Source: Halobacillus kuroshimensis DSM 18393 | GTDB lineage: Bacteria > Bacillota > Bacilli > Bacillales > Halobacillaceae | Direction of reading: 5' to 3' | Length of the DNA: 64,000 nt | Assembly: GCF_000425705.1 (NCBI RefSeq) | Contig: NZ_AUDY01000012.1 | Coordinates: forward strand, 62,001-126,000 | Part shown: one piece after another, positions 37,039 through 45,420 of the stretch | How the letters are laid out: every line of letters starts with the position of its first letter | Position numbering within the stretch: position 1 is the stretch's first letter | Notes under the pieces: model-generated | Seen by the model: the letters and a program-made list of their open reading frames with translations, nothing else | Told to the model about the DNA's origin: nothing | The model's database searches: none | Made by a program: the position numbers and the translations under genes

Positions 37039-37419
37039 TTAATCCGTTATGGCTTCTTGTCCAAATTCAACCGCCTTTTGAGTGAGGGATGGTAAATCGC
37101 TGCTTTCTAAAATCAAAGAAGTTTCGATGATCATAGGTAAATTCACACCGGCTATAACCTTTACTTTATCTTCGTGGATGAACGATTGTTTCAGCGAAAC
37201 ATTATAAGGTGTTCCTCCTTTAAGGTCAGTGAGCACTAAGATCCCTTCATACTCTTTCAATAAATCCTCTATAAGTTTCTCTGTAGAACTTGTAAAGGAA
37301 TCGATTCCTTCCTCTAAAGACACGGGATACACATGTTGTGACTCCCCTATAATCATTTCAAATGAGTTTTTCAATCCATAACTTAATTGGCCGTGGGTTG
37401 CGATTACTATGGATAACAT
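37039..37419 (-). CDS. PTS mannose-family EIIA component
   Basis: Accepts phosphate from HPr on H9 (VIATHGQ) and hands it to EIIB. The LTDLKGGTPYN segment is family-typical. 126 residues, a stand-alone domain, unlike the fused EIIAB of E. coli. Confidence 0.94.
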   Translation of the reverse strand: MLSIVIATHGQLSYGLKNSFEMIIGESQHVYPVSLEEGIDSFTSSTEKLIEDLLKEYEGILVLTDLKGGTPYNVSLKQSFIHEDKVKVIAGVNLPMIIETSLILESSDLPSLTQKAVEFGQEAITD

Positions 37420-37439
37420 ATAATATCTCCTTTCTTTTA

Positions 37440-39179
37440 TCAGGTCCGTACACTTGCTTTAATGGTTGCCAATGTTTTACCTTCCGCTGCACCATAAGGG
37501 CGGATGGTGTATTCTGGAACAGATTGTGGAATTATGAATGTTTCCGCATAATGGACGACAAAAGGATCAAATAAATGATCGGGACTTTCAATAATCGCCT
37601 CGTCTCCTTCTACTAAGTTCAGGACGTTTACACTGGATCCTGTAGTATGATGCACTTTTTTGGAGAACCAATGTCTTCTTGTTTCGATGAATTCTCTTTC
37701 ATGTAATCCGGTTCTTTCTTCTGTCCATCCATCGCCTGTATGGATGGTTTCTATTTGGTTGATTAAGTTCTCTTCCACCCATGTCGTGTCACGATCCCAC
37801 TGAATTACTTCCTTCCCGTGTTCAAGGTGCACAGGTCTTGGAAGTCCATCCAATCCCAACCGGCCCCAATCCCATAGTTTAAAAGTGAAGATATATGGAG
37901 TGGCACTTATTTCTAAAACCATAGAGTCCGTACCGGAGCAGTGAATCGTTCCTGCCGGGATGAGGAAATGATCATGCTTCTTAGCTGGATACTGATTAAT
38001 GTATTTCTCGTCAGGAAAAGCTTTTCCACCATTATTAGCCGTGTAGAGGTCCTGCAGCATTTCTTCCTTGTCCACATTGTTTTTTAATCCAAGATAAACC
38101 TTGGCGTTTTCCTTGGCATCCAGCATATAGTAACTTTCATCCTGCGTGTAATGCATTCCGAATTTATCTTGTATATATTCTGTGAGAGGGTGGACTTGGA
38201 GGCTTAAATTCTGTCCTCCCATAGTATCTAGAAAATCAAAGCGGATAGGGAATTCATCACCAAACCTGGCGTGGACTCTTTCACCCAGCAGCTCCCGCGG
38301 ATGCATAAACACGACATTCATAGAAGGTATGGAAAGTTTTACGTCTCCATATGTCAGCTGCACGCTGTTCTCTTCAGGAACACCATCAAAGCTCCAGGCA
38401 TAATTATCCTCCGAAGGGTCAAGTTCGAATTTCTCTTTCATCCACTGACCTCCCCACACGCCTGGTGCGAAATAAGGAACTAATCGGAATGGCTGCTTTG
38501 TTACTTTCTTCATCCCCTCCAGGAAATTTTCTCCTGTAACCATTTTCGGAGTTGCTTTCACATTCGTGTCGAGTAAAAAATTGATGTTATGAAATAACTT
38601 CTTCTTATGCTTATCGGCTATTCTCCATTCAACAAAGTAACCCCTCTTGTATTTCTTCAAAATATCTTCATCTTTGTTATCTGCTTTCCAGTTCGGCATC
38701 CGTTCCTGACTGAACCTTCTTTGAATTTCCCATCTCGTTAAATCCGCATAGACCAATAGATCGGGTTCATGGACTAACTGAGCTCCTACACCATACACGA
38801 CAATAAGTCCATCCTTGCGATCGATCTCAACGCGCGCTTTTTCCAATTGCTGTTGATTAAAGAAATCTTTCAATTCATGATGGCTTTTAACTCCGAACAC
38901 CCGGTCATCTGTAAGGTTCTGTTCAATCAATTGCTGAATTTCTTCGTTTGTCGAAGTCAATTCATCTGAGTGCACGATATGATCTGGGTTTAAAGGATTA
39001 ATGAAAGACTCCACCAACTCTTCGTAGTCCACGCCAGGATAGCATTCGATGGTCAGTACAGTTCTGCCCTTATTAGTAATCGCTTTCAAAATTGCTTGAG
39101 TAATCTCCCCGTATCCTTGCCACGCTCCATCATTGGTGGAGCGGATTAAAATTTCCGGGCTTTTGTCATAATTTTTCAC
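37440..39179 (-). CDS. Class I mannose-6-phosphate isomerase with an extra N-terminal domain
   Basis: Interconverts mannose-6-P and fructose-6-P. The C-terminal part (about 230-579) is a cupin-type class I PMI with metal ligands Q328 and H330 (LSLQVHP), E348 (DESYY) and H413 (PAGTIHCSG). The first 225 residues look like a nucleoside/uridine-kinase-type fold (HIVHSDELT, YADLTRWEIQRR) but lack a Walker A loop, so they are probably non-catalytic. 579 residues, roughly twice a simple Bacillus ManA. GTG start with GGAGG. First gene of the PTS operon, which it identifies as a mannose-type sugar route. Confidence 0.85.
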   Translation of the reverse strand: MKNYDKSPEILIRSTNDGAWQGYGEITQAILKAITNKGRTVLTIECYPGVDYEELVESFINPLNPDHIVHSDELTSTNEEIQQLIEQNLTDDRVFGVKSHHELKDFFNQQQLEKARVEIDRKDGLIVVYGVGAQLVHEPDLLVYADLTRWEIQRRFSQERMPNWKADNKDEDILKKYKRGYFVEWRIADKHKKKLFHNINFLLDTNVKATPKMVTGENFLEGMKKVTKQPFRLVPYFAPGVWGGQWMKEKFELDPSEDNYAWSFDGVPEENSVQLTYGDVKLSIPSMNVVFMHPRELLGERVHARFGDEFPIRFDFLDTMGGQNLSLQVHPLTEYIQDKFGMHYTQDESYYMLDAKENAKVYLGLKNNVDKEEMLQDLYTANNGGKAFPDEKYINQYPAKKHDHFLIPAGTIHCSGTDSMVLEISATPYIFTFKLWDWGRLGLDGLPRPVHLEHGKEVIQWDRDTTWVEENLINQIETIHTGDGWTEERTGLHEREFIETRRHWFSKKVHHTTGSSVNVLNLVEGDEAIIESPDHLFDPFVVHYAETFIIPQSVPEYTIRPYGAAEGKTLATIKASVRT

Positions 39180-39209
39180 GTAAATCCTCCTTCACCTATC
39201 AATTGTTGT

Positions 39210-39223
39210 ATTGTTATGACAAT
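39210..39223. promoter_or_regulatory. GntR operator 1 of the PMI-PTS operon
   Basis: Palindrome ATTGTTATGACAAT (arms ATTGT / ACAAT), between the promoter and the PMI start. The same sequence recurs at 39245. Confidence 0.65.
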
Positions 39224-39234
39224 TGATTAAGTAG

Positions 39235-39263
39235 AATATATCATAATGTTATGACAATGGCAA
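39235..39263 (-). promoter_or_regulatory. Promoter of the PMI-PTS operon
   Basis: Minus strand TTGCCA (39263-39258), 17 bp, TATATT (39240-39235). Operator 2 occupies the spacer. Confidence 0.68.
39245..39258. promoter_or_regulatory. GntR operator 2 of the PMI-PTS operon
   Basis: AATGTTATGACAAT, 13 of 14 identical to operator 1 and 35 bp from it. It sits between -35 and -10, so occupancy should block polymerase. Confidence 0.65.
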
Positions 39264-39268
39264 TTTTT

Positions 39269-40018
39269 TTATTTGGTTTTGTTTAGTTCCACGTAATAAC
39301 GATAATCTTCACCAACGTAAAAGCATTCCGTGTATTCTGTGAACGTGTTATCGGCATTTCTCGCGAGGCGGACTCTTTTTAACACGGGTGTTTCTAAGCT
39401 GATATTCAGTTTGGCTGCCACTTCTTCACTTGGAAGAACAGCTTCTAAATATTCCTGAATATTTTCTAAAACAATGCCCTTTTCATTTAACAGCTCATAG
39501 AAAGACCCGTAGTAGTCTTCTGAATTCGTAGAGAAGTGGTCCTCAAATTTCCAGTAGGTTTTAAAGAATACCGGATGCATATTTTCGCTCCCGCGCACTC
39601 TTAAGAGTTCGATCACGTCATTACCCGGGAGCAGGTTGAGATTTTCTGCCACTTTTTTGTCTGCTTCTTTCTTTTGTACAGATACTTGATAGGTTTTGGC
39701 TTCCTTACCTAATTCATTAAGCTCATACGTATAACTCTTCACGTAAGTATAATAATCTTTATCTATACTGCGCTCTTTATAATCGAGAACGAAAGTCCCT
39801 CTGGCACGTTTCCGAATTAAATAATTTTCCCAGACTAACTCATTTATGGCATCACGTACGGTTGTTCTGCTTACATTATATACGTCACATAGTTCCAGTT
39901 CTGATGTGATTTTGTCGCCGGGCTTCCAATATCCCTGATCGATTTTGTTCTTAAGGTCATTTTTCACTTGTATATAGAGAGGGGGGGCATCCTTACCTGA
40001 ATTTAATTGTATGTTCAT
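39269..40018 (-). CDS. GntR/HutC-family repressor of the PTS operon
   Basis: N-terminal winged helix (about 10-75, TSELELCDVYNVSRTTVRDAINEL) and a C-terminal UTRA ligand domain that typically senses a sugar phosphate. 249 residues. Encoded just upstream of, and in the same direction as, the PMI-PTS operon. Near-identical TTGTnATnnCAA palindromes lie before both transcription units, so it probably represses the operon and itself. Confidence 0.9.
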   Translation of the reverse strand: MNIQLNSGKDAPPLYIQVKNDLKNKIDQGYWKPGDKITSELELCDVYNVSRTTVRDAINELVWENYLIRKRARGTFVLDYKERSIDKDYYTYVKSYTYELNELGKEAKTYQVSVQKKEADKKVAENLNLLPGNDVIELLRVRGSENMHPVFFKTYWKFEDHFSTNSEDYYGSFYELLNEKGIVLENIQEYLEAVLPSEEVAAKLNISLETPVLKRVRLARNADNTFTEYTECFYVGEDYRYYVELNKTK

Positions 40019-40044
40019 AGAAAGGCTCCTTTGTATTTTAAGAT

Positions 40045-40064
40045 CATATTGTTATGTCAATATG
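40045..40064. promoter_or_regulatory. Autoregulatory GntR operator
   Basis: CATATTG (40045-40051), six bases, CAATATG (40058-40064): a perfect palindrome whose core TTGTTATGTCAA matches operators 1 and 2. It lies about 27 bp upstream of the gntR start. Confidence 0.6.
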
Positions 40065-40218
40065 ATAACCGAATCTAAAAGTAAATAAAACCTACAAAGG
40101 TTCTAAAACCATGTTTTTACATATTCAAAGATTAAAAGAGGGAGCGGGTGCATTCGTAAGCGAAGCTCTATAAGGATAGGCTGGCCCAGCCGATTAACTG
40201 GTTGGAAATGGAAGGTTT

Positions 40219-40434
40219 GTGGGTATACAGAGACTACAACACACTTGGAGGTGGGCTCTGATCGCAGATGTCATTCCATTCCGGTCAGGTGAGCGTACGT
40301 CAGCTGCAGAACGTGAATTTGTGGAGTTATATGAGCGCGATCCGTACATGAATGACAATATCCCTCTGGATGAACTCGGTCATCATCTGCGCCGGACGTT
40401 GACGAACCGGCAGAAAGGCTGTAAGAAAAAATGA
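40219..40434 (+). CDS. Possible small protein (about 60-71 aa) with uncertain start
   Basis: An open frame of up to 71 residues, ending in a basic KKGCKKK-like tail, with an acidic middle (AEREFVELYERDPYMNDN) that looks like real protein. The GTG at 40219 has no ribosome-binding site. GGAGGTG at 40245-40251 is well placed only for a non-standard start near 40259 (CTG/ATC). A terminator follows within 10 nt. I do not recognise a family. The rest of the 40065-40218 gap appears empty. Confidence 0.4.
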   Translation: MGIQRLQHTWRWALIADVIPFRSGERTSAAEREFVELYERDPYMNDNIPLDELGHHLRRTLTNRQKGCKKK

Positions 40435-40436
40435 AC

Positions 40437-40466
40437 AAAACCCCCGTGAATGGGCACGGGGGTTTT
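40437..40466. terminator. Bidirectional terminator between the small ORF and nox
   Basis: AAAACCCCCGTG / CACGGGGGTTTT with a 6-nt loop, A- and T-flanked, between converging genes. Confidence 0.88.
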
Positions 40467-40472
40467 CGTTTA

Positions 40473-41831
40473 TTAGACAAGGGCTGGTGTTCGGTTGTAA
40501 TCCTGCTGAGCTTCAAGTCCCGCCTTGTTTAAGAAGTTCCACGGCTGGTTGAAGTGCGGCTGGAAGAAGAAATCGACGTAGGCGAGCTGGTCAATCGTCA
40601 TGCCGGCCTGGATGCAGACGCTCATCGTATTGATGGACTGCGTCACATCGGCTTTGGACAGAACCTGGGCGCCGAGAATCTTCCTTGTTTCCGGATCGAT
40701 CGTCACTTTCAGCTTCACATTCTCGGCCGTCGGCATGAACGCCGGACGGTGCGTCTCTTCTATTGTGAAACTTTTCACATGAACATCTAAAAGTTGAGCA
40801 GATGTTTCTGTCAGCCCCGTGGATGCCATGTTGTAGTCGTAAATGTGCAGCCCGGATGTGCCCTGGGTTCCTCCGTGGGGCATGACCGGCTCCATGATGT
40901 TACGGGCGGCGAGTGTTCCCATACGAACCGCGTTCGTTGCGAGCGGAATATAGGCGTGTTTTCCAGTCGGGTTGTACGTCACGGCACAGCAGTCTCCCGC
41001 TGCAAAAATATCAGGATGGCTCGTCTGCATATATTCATTGACGATGATCGCACCGTTATCGAGCGTGTCGACGATTCCTCTGACAAGATCGGTATTCGGA
41101 CGGAACCCGACACACATGATGACAAGATCGGTCTCATAGCTTCCGCCGTTCGTGATCACACGTCCGACTTGGCCGCCGCTCCCTTCAAACCGCTGGACAG
41201 TTTCATTCATCGCTAACGTAATCCCGCGGTTTTCGAAGTCCTCTTCGACGATGGACGTGAATGCCTCATCCAGATATTTGTTCAAAATCCTGTCGGCACC
41301 ATCAATCAATGTCACCTCTTTGCCAGCTTTCTCAAAGGCTTCGACAAGCTCGACACCGATATAACCAGCTCCGACGACGGTCACTTTTTCGGCGTGTTCC
41401 GCCCGTTCAATGATGGTATTCGCCTGGTTGTAGTTTTTCGCAAGCAGGATGTTCTCAAGATCGATGCCTTCAATCGGCGGTGTCACCGGCCATGAACCGG
41501 TCGTGATCACTAATTTATCATACGAATCGGTGAGGTGTTCACCGGTCACAAGATTCTCGGCATAGATCGTTTTCGTTTCAGCATCAATGTCTTTCACGTC
41601 GTGCTGCATCCGGATGGTAACGCCGAGCTTCTGCAGCTCCTCCGGAGAAGAATAAAAGAGTCCCTGTGGGTCTTCGACGACTCCGCCGACATAGAGAGCG
41701 AGTCCGCAGGATAGAAAGGAGACGTTATCGTTTCGTTCATAGACGGTAATCTGAGCTTCAGGATACATGTTCGCTATATTCGTCACCGCAGCGGTTCCTG
41801 CGTGGGTACTTCCAATTACTGCAATTTTCAT
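40473..41831 (-). CDS. NADH oxidase (water-forming) / CoA-disulfide reductase family
   Basis: FAD enzyme that regenerates NAD+ by reducing O2. The single redox cysteine C42 (SFLSCG) replaces the CxxxxC pair of disulfide reductases. FAD loop in VIGSTHAGTAA, NAD loop VVGAGYIGVE, second FAD motif IFAAGDCC, and a C-terminal dimerisation domain. 452 residues. Closest in pattern to lactic-acid-bacterial Nox; CoA-disulfide reductase is the alternative. ATG at 41831 behind GAGGAGG; an in-frame TTG upstream overlaps that site. A Rex-type operator next to the promoter supports an NADH-balancing role. Confidence 0.88.
   Translation of the reverse strand: MKIAVIGSTHAGTAAVTNIANMYPEAQITVYERNDNVSFLSCGLALYVGGVVEDPQGLFYSSPEELQKLGVTIRMQHDVKDIDAETKTIYAENLVTGEHLTDSYDKLVITTGSWPVTPPIEGIDLENILLAKNYNQANTIIERAEHAEKVTVVGAGYIGVELVEAFEKAGKEVTLIDGADRILNKYLDEAFTSIVEEDFENRGITLAMNETVQRFEGSGGQVGRVITNGGSYETDLVIMCVGFRPNTDLVRGIVDTLDNGAIIVNEYMQTSHPDIFAAGDCCAVTYNPTGKHAYIPLATNAVRMGTLAARNIMEPVMPHGGTQGTSGLHIYDYNMASTGLTETSAQLLDVHVKSFTIEETHRPAFMPTAENVKLKVTIDPETRKILGAQVLSKADVTQSINTMSVCIQAGMTIDQLAYVDFFFQPHFNQPWNFLNKAGLEAQQDYNRTPALV
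40763..40780. promoter_or_regulatory. Rex-like palindrome inside nox
   Basis: TTGTGAAACTTTTCACAT: 13 of the 14 arm positions of the Rex consensus TTGTGAA-N4-TTCACAA. Intragenic, about 1 kb inside the coding region, so it may be an auxiliary site or coincidence. Confidence 0.4.
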
Positions 41832-41854
41832 GGAATAGATCCTCCTCAAACGTT

Positions 41855-41874
41855 CATGTGAAGTGTTTCACATG
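41855..41874. promoter_or_regulatory. Rex-type operator at the nox promoter
   Basis: CATGTGAA (41855-41862), GTGT, TTCACATG (41867-41874): 8-bp perfect arms around a 4-bp centre. It fits Rex (TTGTGAA-N4-TTCACAA) except that the outer T/A is exchanged. It lies just downstream of the -10, where Rex would block transcription until NADH rises. Confidence 0.6.
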
Positions 41875-41888
41875 TTAACTATGATTGT

Positions 41889-41917
41889 ATTATAAGACGG
41901 ATCGGAGGAGAATACAA
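41889..41917 (-). promoter_or_regulatory. Sigma-A type promoter of nox
   Basis: Minus strand TTGTAT (41917-41912), 17 bp, consensus TATAAT (41894-41889). Confidence 0.78.
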
Positions 41918-41951
41918 CCCTTTTGCTCACTATTTCACAAAATAAAAATAA

Positions 41952-41971
41952 CCCGCCGGAAAGCCGGCGGG
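41952..41971 (-). terminator. Terminator of the small repeat-containing gene
   Basis: CCCGCCGG / CCGGCGGG hairpin; on the minus strand followed by a T-rich tract. Confidence 0.78.
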
Positions 41972-41977
41972 CAGGGG

Positions 41978-42259
41978 TTATTCCTTATCCTTGCGGGGAA
42001 ATGTTTTATTTTTTACTTTCTTGAAGGCTTCAGAGGACGTATCCACCGTTTTGTCGATGGCTTCGGTGCTTTTTTCGGACGCTTTTTTAATGATGTTCCC
42101 TGATGAGTCGACGGTTTTGCCAATCAATCCGCCTTCACCGGTAATCGATTTGATGACCTTCCCGGACGAATCGACCGTCTGATGGACGATGTTGTTGGCC
42201 TCTTTGGCCACCTGCTTGAAGAAGCCGTCTTTTTCCTTAGAGCTTCGCTTTTCACTCAT
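41978..42259 (-). CDS. Small charged protein with internal 'VDSSGxxIK' repeats
   Basis: 93 residues, no membrane segment or signal. Segments of similar phase recur: QTVDSSGKVIKSI, KTVDSSGNIIKKA, then KTVDTSSEAFKKV, spaced about 19-22 residues, suggesting an amphipathic repeat like those of stress-related proteins. AAGGAGGAG stands upstream of the ATG and a terminator follows, so the gene is real. Family not recognised. Confidence 0.72.
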   Translation of the reverse strand: MSEKRSSKEKDGFFKQVAKEANNIVHQTVDSSGKVIKSITGEGGLIGKTVDSSGNIIKKASEKSTEAIDKTVDTSSEAFKKVKNKTFPRKDKE

Positions 42260-42496
42260 GTGAACATCTCCTCCTTGGAATCAATGGCTTACCCTTTATA
42301 CATATGTATCCGTGGCGCTCCTATGACAGAAGGAAAGAAATCTGATTCGGACGTCATGCGCCGGAGGTCCTCATTATGAAGCGCATGTTAACACTCTGTG
42401 AGAATCGTGCTAACTTCACAGTTTCAGGCAGGAAATCAGAGGTGGGTATGGAAAGAAGCGGTGTAAGGCCATATGACAAACAAGGGAGTGTACATG

Positions 42497-43624
42497 ATGA
42501 AGAAATTATTTTTGATCGTCTTTAGTCTTGTCTTTTTCACCGGGGGACCAGCTGTAAGCGCTGCTGGAAACCTGTCTGTCCAGGAAGCGATGCAGACGTC
42601 GAACGGGACCGATGTGATTGTTGAGGGGTACATCGTGGGCGTACCGGTATCCCAGTCGACCGTGGAGCAGAGCAATTTTTCCTCGAATTATGCCCTCGCG
42701 CTTGCGGATGATGCCGGCGAAACGGATATGAACGACATGATCCTGGTCAAATTGGATTCTGAATACCGCTATGAGTGGGGACTCCAGAACAACCCCGGAT
42801 TGATGGGGGAAAAAATCGTCGTGGACGGCACCCGTGATGCCTACTTCGGCCATGAAGGCGTCGAATACGTAAGCTCGATCACCAAAACGTCCGGCGACTG
42901 CGGCGGTGGCGACACCGGAAGCGGGGACGGAGACGGCTCGACGTCCGGTGACTACTACAGCAGTGCGGATGGATTGACAGGAGATGCGTTGAAGCAGGAG
43001 CTTCACAACGTCATCGACGATCACACGGAGCTTACATATTCGGACGTATGGGATGCGCTTCGTCATACCGATGAAGATCCGAACAACACAGGCAATGTCC
43101 TGCTACTGTATACAGGGAACTCGATTTCCAAGTATGAGAACGGTGGGTATGTCGATGAGTGGAACCGCGAGCACGTCTGGGCGAAGTCCCACGGCGATTT
43201 CGGCACGAGCATGGGAGCCGGCACCGACATTCATCACCTGCGTCCGACCGATGTATCGGTGAACTCTGCCCGCAGCAACCTTGATTTTGATAATGGCGGC
43301 TCCGCTTATGCCGACGCCCCGGATACGTATTCGGACAGTGACTCCTGGGAGCCCCGTGATGAGGTCAAAGGGGATGTAGCCCGGATGATTTTCTATATGG
43401 CCGTCCGCTATGAAGGCGACCAGGGCGAACTGGACCTTGAAATTGCGGATTACACCGGAACGAGCGGTCCATACTTAGGGAAGCTTTCCACATTGAAACA
43501 GTGGCACGAGAGCGATCCGGTCGACAGCTTTGAGCGTAACCGTAACGAAATCATTTTCAGTGACTATCAAGGCAACCGCAACCCGTTCATCGACCACCCG
43601 GAATATGTGGAACAGATCTGGTAA
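42497..43624 (+). CDS. Secreted endonuclease I-type nuclease (BsnA/YurI-like)
   Basis: Exported nuclease. Signal peptide about 1-24, an N-terminal OB-like domain (about 25-140) found on such nucleases, an acidic Gly/Ser/Asp-rich linker, then the endonuclease I beta-beta-alpha-metal domain with NREHVWAKSH (general-base His) and DIHHLRPTD. About 375 residues. Tandem ATGs at 42494/42497 follow GGGAGTG; the second has better spacing. Likely degrades extracellular RNA or DNA for nutrients. Confidence 0.88.
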   Translation: MKKLFLIVFSLVFFTGGPAVSAAGNLSVQEAMQTSNGTDVIVEGYIVGVPVSQSTVEQSNFSSNYALALADDAGETDMNDMILVKLDSEYRYEWGLQNNPGLMGEKIVVDGTRDAYFGHEGVEYVSSITKTSGDCGGGDTGSGDGDGSTSGDYYSSADGLTGDALKQELHNVIDDHTELTYSDVWDALRHTDEDPNNTGNVLLLYTGNSISKYENGGYVDEWNREHVWAKSHGDFGTSMGAGTDIHHLRPTDVSVNSARSNLDFDNGGSAYADAPDTYSDSDSWEPRDEVKGDVARMIFYMAVRYEGDQGELDLEIADYTGTSGPYLGKLSTLKQWHESDPVDSFERNRNEIIFSDYQGNRNPFIDHPEYVEQIW

Positions 43625-43631
43625 AGAGAAG

Positions 43632-43664
43632 ATCCCCGGAAGCGGCCTGCTTCCGGGGATTTTA
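43632..43664 (+). terminator. Terminator of the secreted nuclease gene
   Basis: ATCCCCGGAAGC / GCTTCCGGGGAT with a 5-nt loop, then TTTATCTT. It lies between converging genes. Confidence 0.87.
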
Positions 43665-44711
43665 TCTTCCCTTTTTATGAAAAGCTTCCTGAAAAGCCGC
43701 CGCATCATCCACTTTGAGATAAATGGAGGTCACGTTCTTTTTCATTCCGAATGGCCGGCGGATGGTAACTGGATCTTTCAGCCGGATCACATACGGTGGT
43801 GTTTCTTTTTCCAATCCGTAAAAAGCGAGTTCAATGCTGTCCGCTTCTGCCGGCTGATCATTGTTGTATAATCCCTCGACCTTCTCCCATGGAACAGATC
43901 CAAAGGCCCGGATCCCTTTTTGAAAATGAATCCCGTGACGATCGAGAACGATTGGCGACAGACGTATGGCCTGGTAATCAGCAATGATAAACAAAAGGGC
44001 ATACACATCCAAAGCTGTGACAATCCAGGCGGCTGTATGACTGAACTGAGCGACCATCAGATGGACAGCGATGATTTCAATGAGCATCGCATGGACAAGC
44101 ATAAAAAACACGCCGGTGTACGCCCCGTCCTGATGGAACGTATACCCATCCGGACGCTGCTTCCGCCAGCTGAACAAGCTGTAGTAAAAAGCGGAAAGGT
44201 CCACAGCCAACACGTGGAAAACCTTCTGCACATGAATAACTCTTTTGAAAGAAAAGGAGTGGTCGACAGCTGCAGAAAAGCTCGCCAGAAAATGATACCG
44301 TTCCTTTTTTTGAGCTTTGTAGTTTCTTATAAAAAGAGGAACTTTCCTGACGGCTATAAGGAGAAGCAGCAATTCAAAGCTGATGACGGCTGCTTCCAGG
44401 ACGATGACAGAATGGTTGAAATAAGAGAGGTATCCGTCGGCGTGACTCGGGATAATCAGGTTGGCAAGCAGGACACCGATAAAAAGAAGAACAGGCAGAA
44501 CGATCCACGAGGCGCGTGTTTTGAATCCGAAGAAATAAAGCAGGAGCGGGAGAATGATACCGAGATCAATCGCTGTCGCCGTGCCAATCCGGTCATCAAT
44601 CGGTCCGGCCAGCTCCAGACGCATCACAAGCAGGTTGGGGATAAGAATAAGCATCATGAAAAAGAAGATTCGTTTCAGATGAATGTTGGAGAGAGAAAGA
44701 GAAGTTGTCAC
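43662..44711 (-). CDS. Polytopic membrane protein, unknown function
   Basis: 349 residues: four N-terminal helices (about 10-120), a soluble loop, two more helices (about 205-245) and a C-terminal cytosolic region of mixed strands that reads like a PH-type domain (LDRHGIHFQKG, VPWEKVEGLY). GTG start at 44711 with a weak AGGGAT site. I recall similar Bacillus proteins carrying unreliable 'beta-carotene monooxygenase' names; nothing here supports that enzyme. Confidence 0.6.
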   Translation of the reverse strand: MTTSLSLSNIHLKRIFFFMMLILIPNLLVMRLELAGPIDDRIGTATAIDLGIILPLLLYFFGFKTRASWIVLPVLLFIGVLLANLIIPSHADGYLSYFNHSVIVLEAAVISFELLLLLIAVRKVPLFIRNYKAQKKERYHFLASFSAAVDHSFSFKRVIHVQKVFHVLAVDLSAFYYSLFSWRKQRPDGYTFHQDGAYTGVFFMLVHAMLIEIIAVHLMVAQFSHTAAWIVTALDVYALLFIIADYQAIRLSPIVLDRHGIHFQKGIRAFGSVPWEKVEGLYNNDQPAEADSIELAFYGLEKETPPYVIRLKDPVTIRRPFGMKKNVTSIYLKVDDAAAFQEAFHKKGR

Positions 44712-44897
44712 AGCAGATCCCTGCTTTCTGTCTTTTCTATCAGTATACGGGAAGAAAGTGGGTCGTTGTCCGTTTGTATAGGATTGTCATCATTTTTCCA
44801 TAAAACACATCCGCCCCCATAAAAAATAAAGGACTCCCGCCCCCGTCCGGCGTATGTAATAGGAATGGGATTTGTTAACGTAAAAGGGGGCAGACGG

Positions 44898-45365
44898 ATG
44901 GATGTACGATTCCGCAGCGACGGCCGGTTTTTCAATCACCGCGCCGCCGGCATACTAATTCAGCAGGGGCATGTGCTGTTACATAAACAAAAGAAAGATG
45001 CCCACTGGTCCCTGCCGGGTGGTGGCATTGAGCTCGGCGAGGATTCGATGAATACGATCATCCGTGAGATGAGGGAGGAACTCGGCTGGGAAGTCGAGGT
45101 CGAGCGTACGGTCTGGATTGCCGAAAGCTTTTTCCCTCACCGCGGGGAAGCGCTTCATGAGGTGGCTTTTTACTATGCGCTGGAAACGAAGGAGCCCAAG
45201 TTCAGAGCCGGACCTTTTCACGGAAAAGAAGGCGATCACCTGATCTATCAGTGGATTGCTCTCGATGATCTTTCCCTGCATGAGGTGAAGCCGGCGTTTC
45301 TTAAAAAGTCGCTGCTGGAAATTCCGGATCATCTGATGCATCTGATCCTGAAGGAAACGTTCTAA
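44898..45365 (+). CDS. NUDIX hydrolase
   Basis: Hydrolyses a nucleoside diphosphate linked to some moiety. The complete Nudix box lies at about residues 42-64: GGGIELGED, then REMREELGW. 155 residues. ATG at 44898 after AAAGGGGG; an upstream in-frame start lacks a site. Followed 55 nt later by the M48 peptidase gene. Confidence 0.88.
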   Translation: MDVRFRSDGRFFNHRAAGILIQQGHVLLHKQKKDAHWSLPGGGIELGEDSMNTIIREMREELGWEVEVERTVWIAESFFPHRGEALHEVAFYYALETKEPKFRAGPFHGKEGDHLIYQWIALDDLSLHEVKPAFLKKSLLEIPDHLMHLILKETF

Positions 45366-45420
45366 GCGGACAGGCGGGCTCGTACACTATGACGAATGCG
45401 TATGTCAGGGAGGGCAGGCA

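Noticed and set aside
43920-44822. Plus-strand frame of 300 codons opposite the membrane protein at 43662-44711
   Set aside because: Highly charged antisense shadow without a start site; the minus-strand frame shows regular membrane helices.
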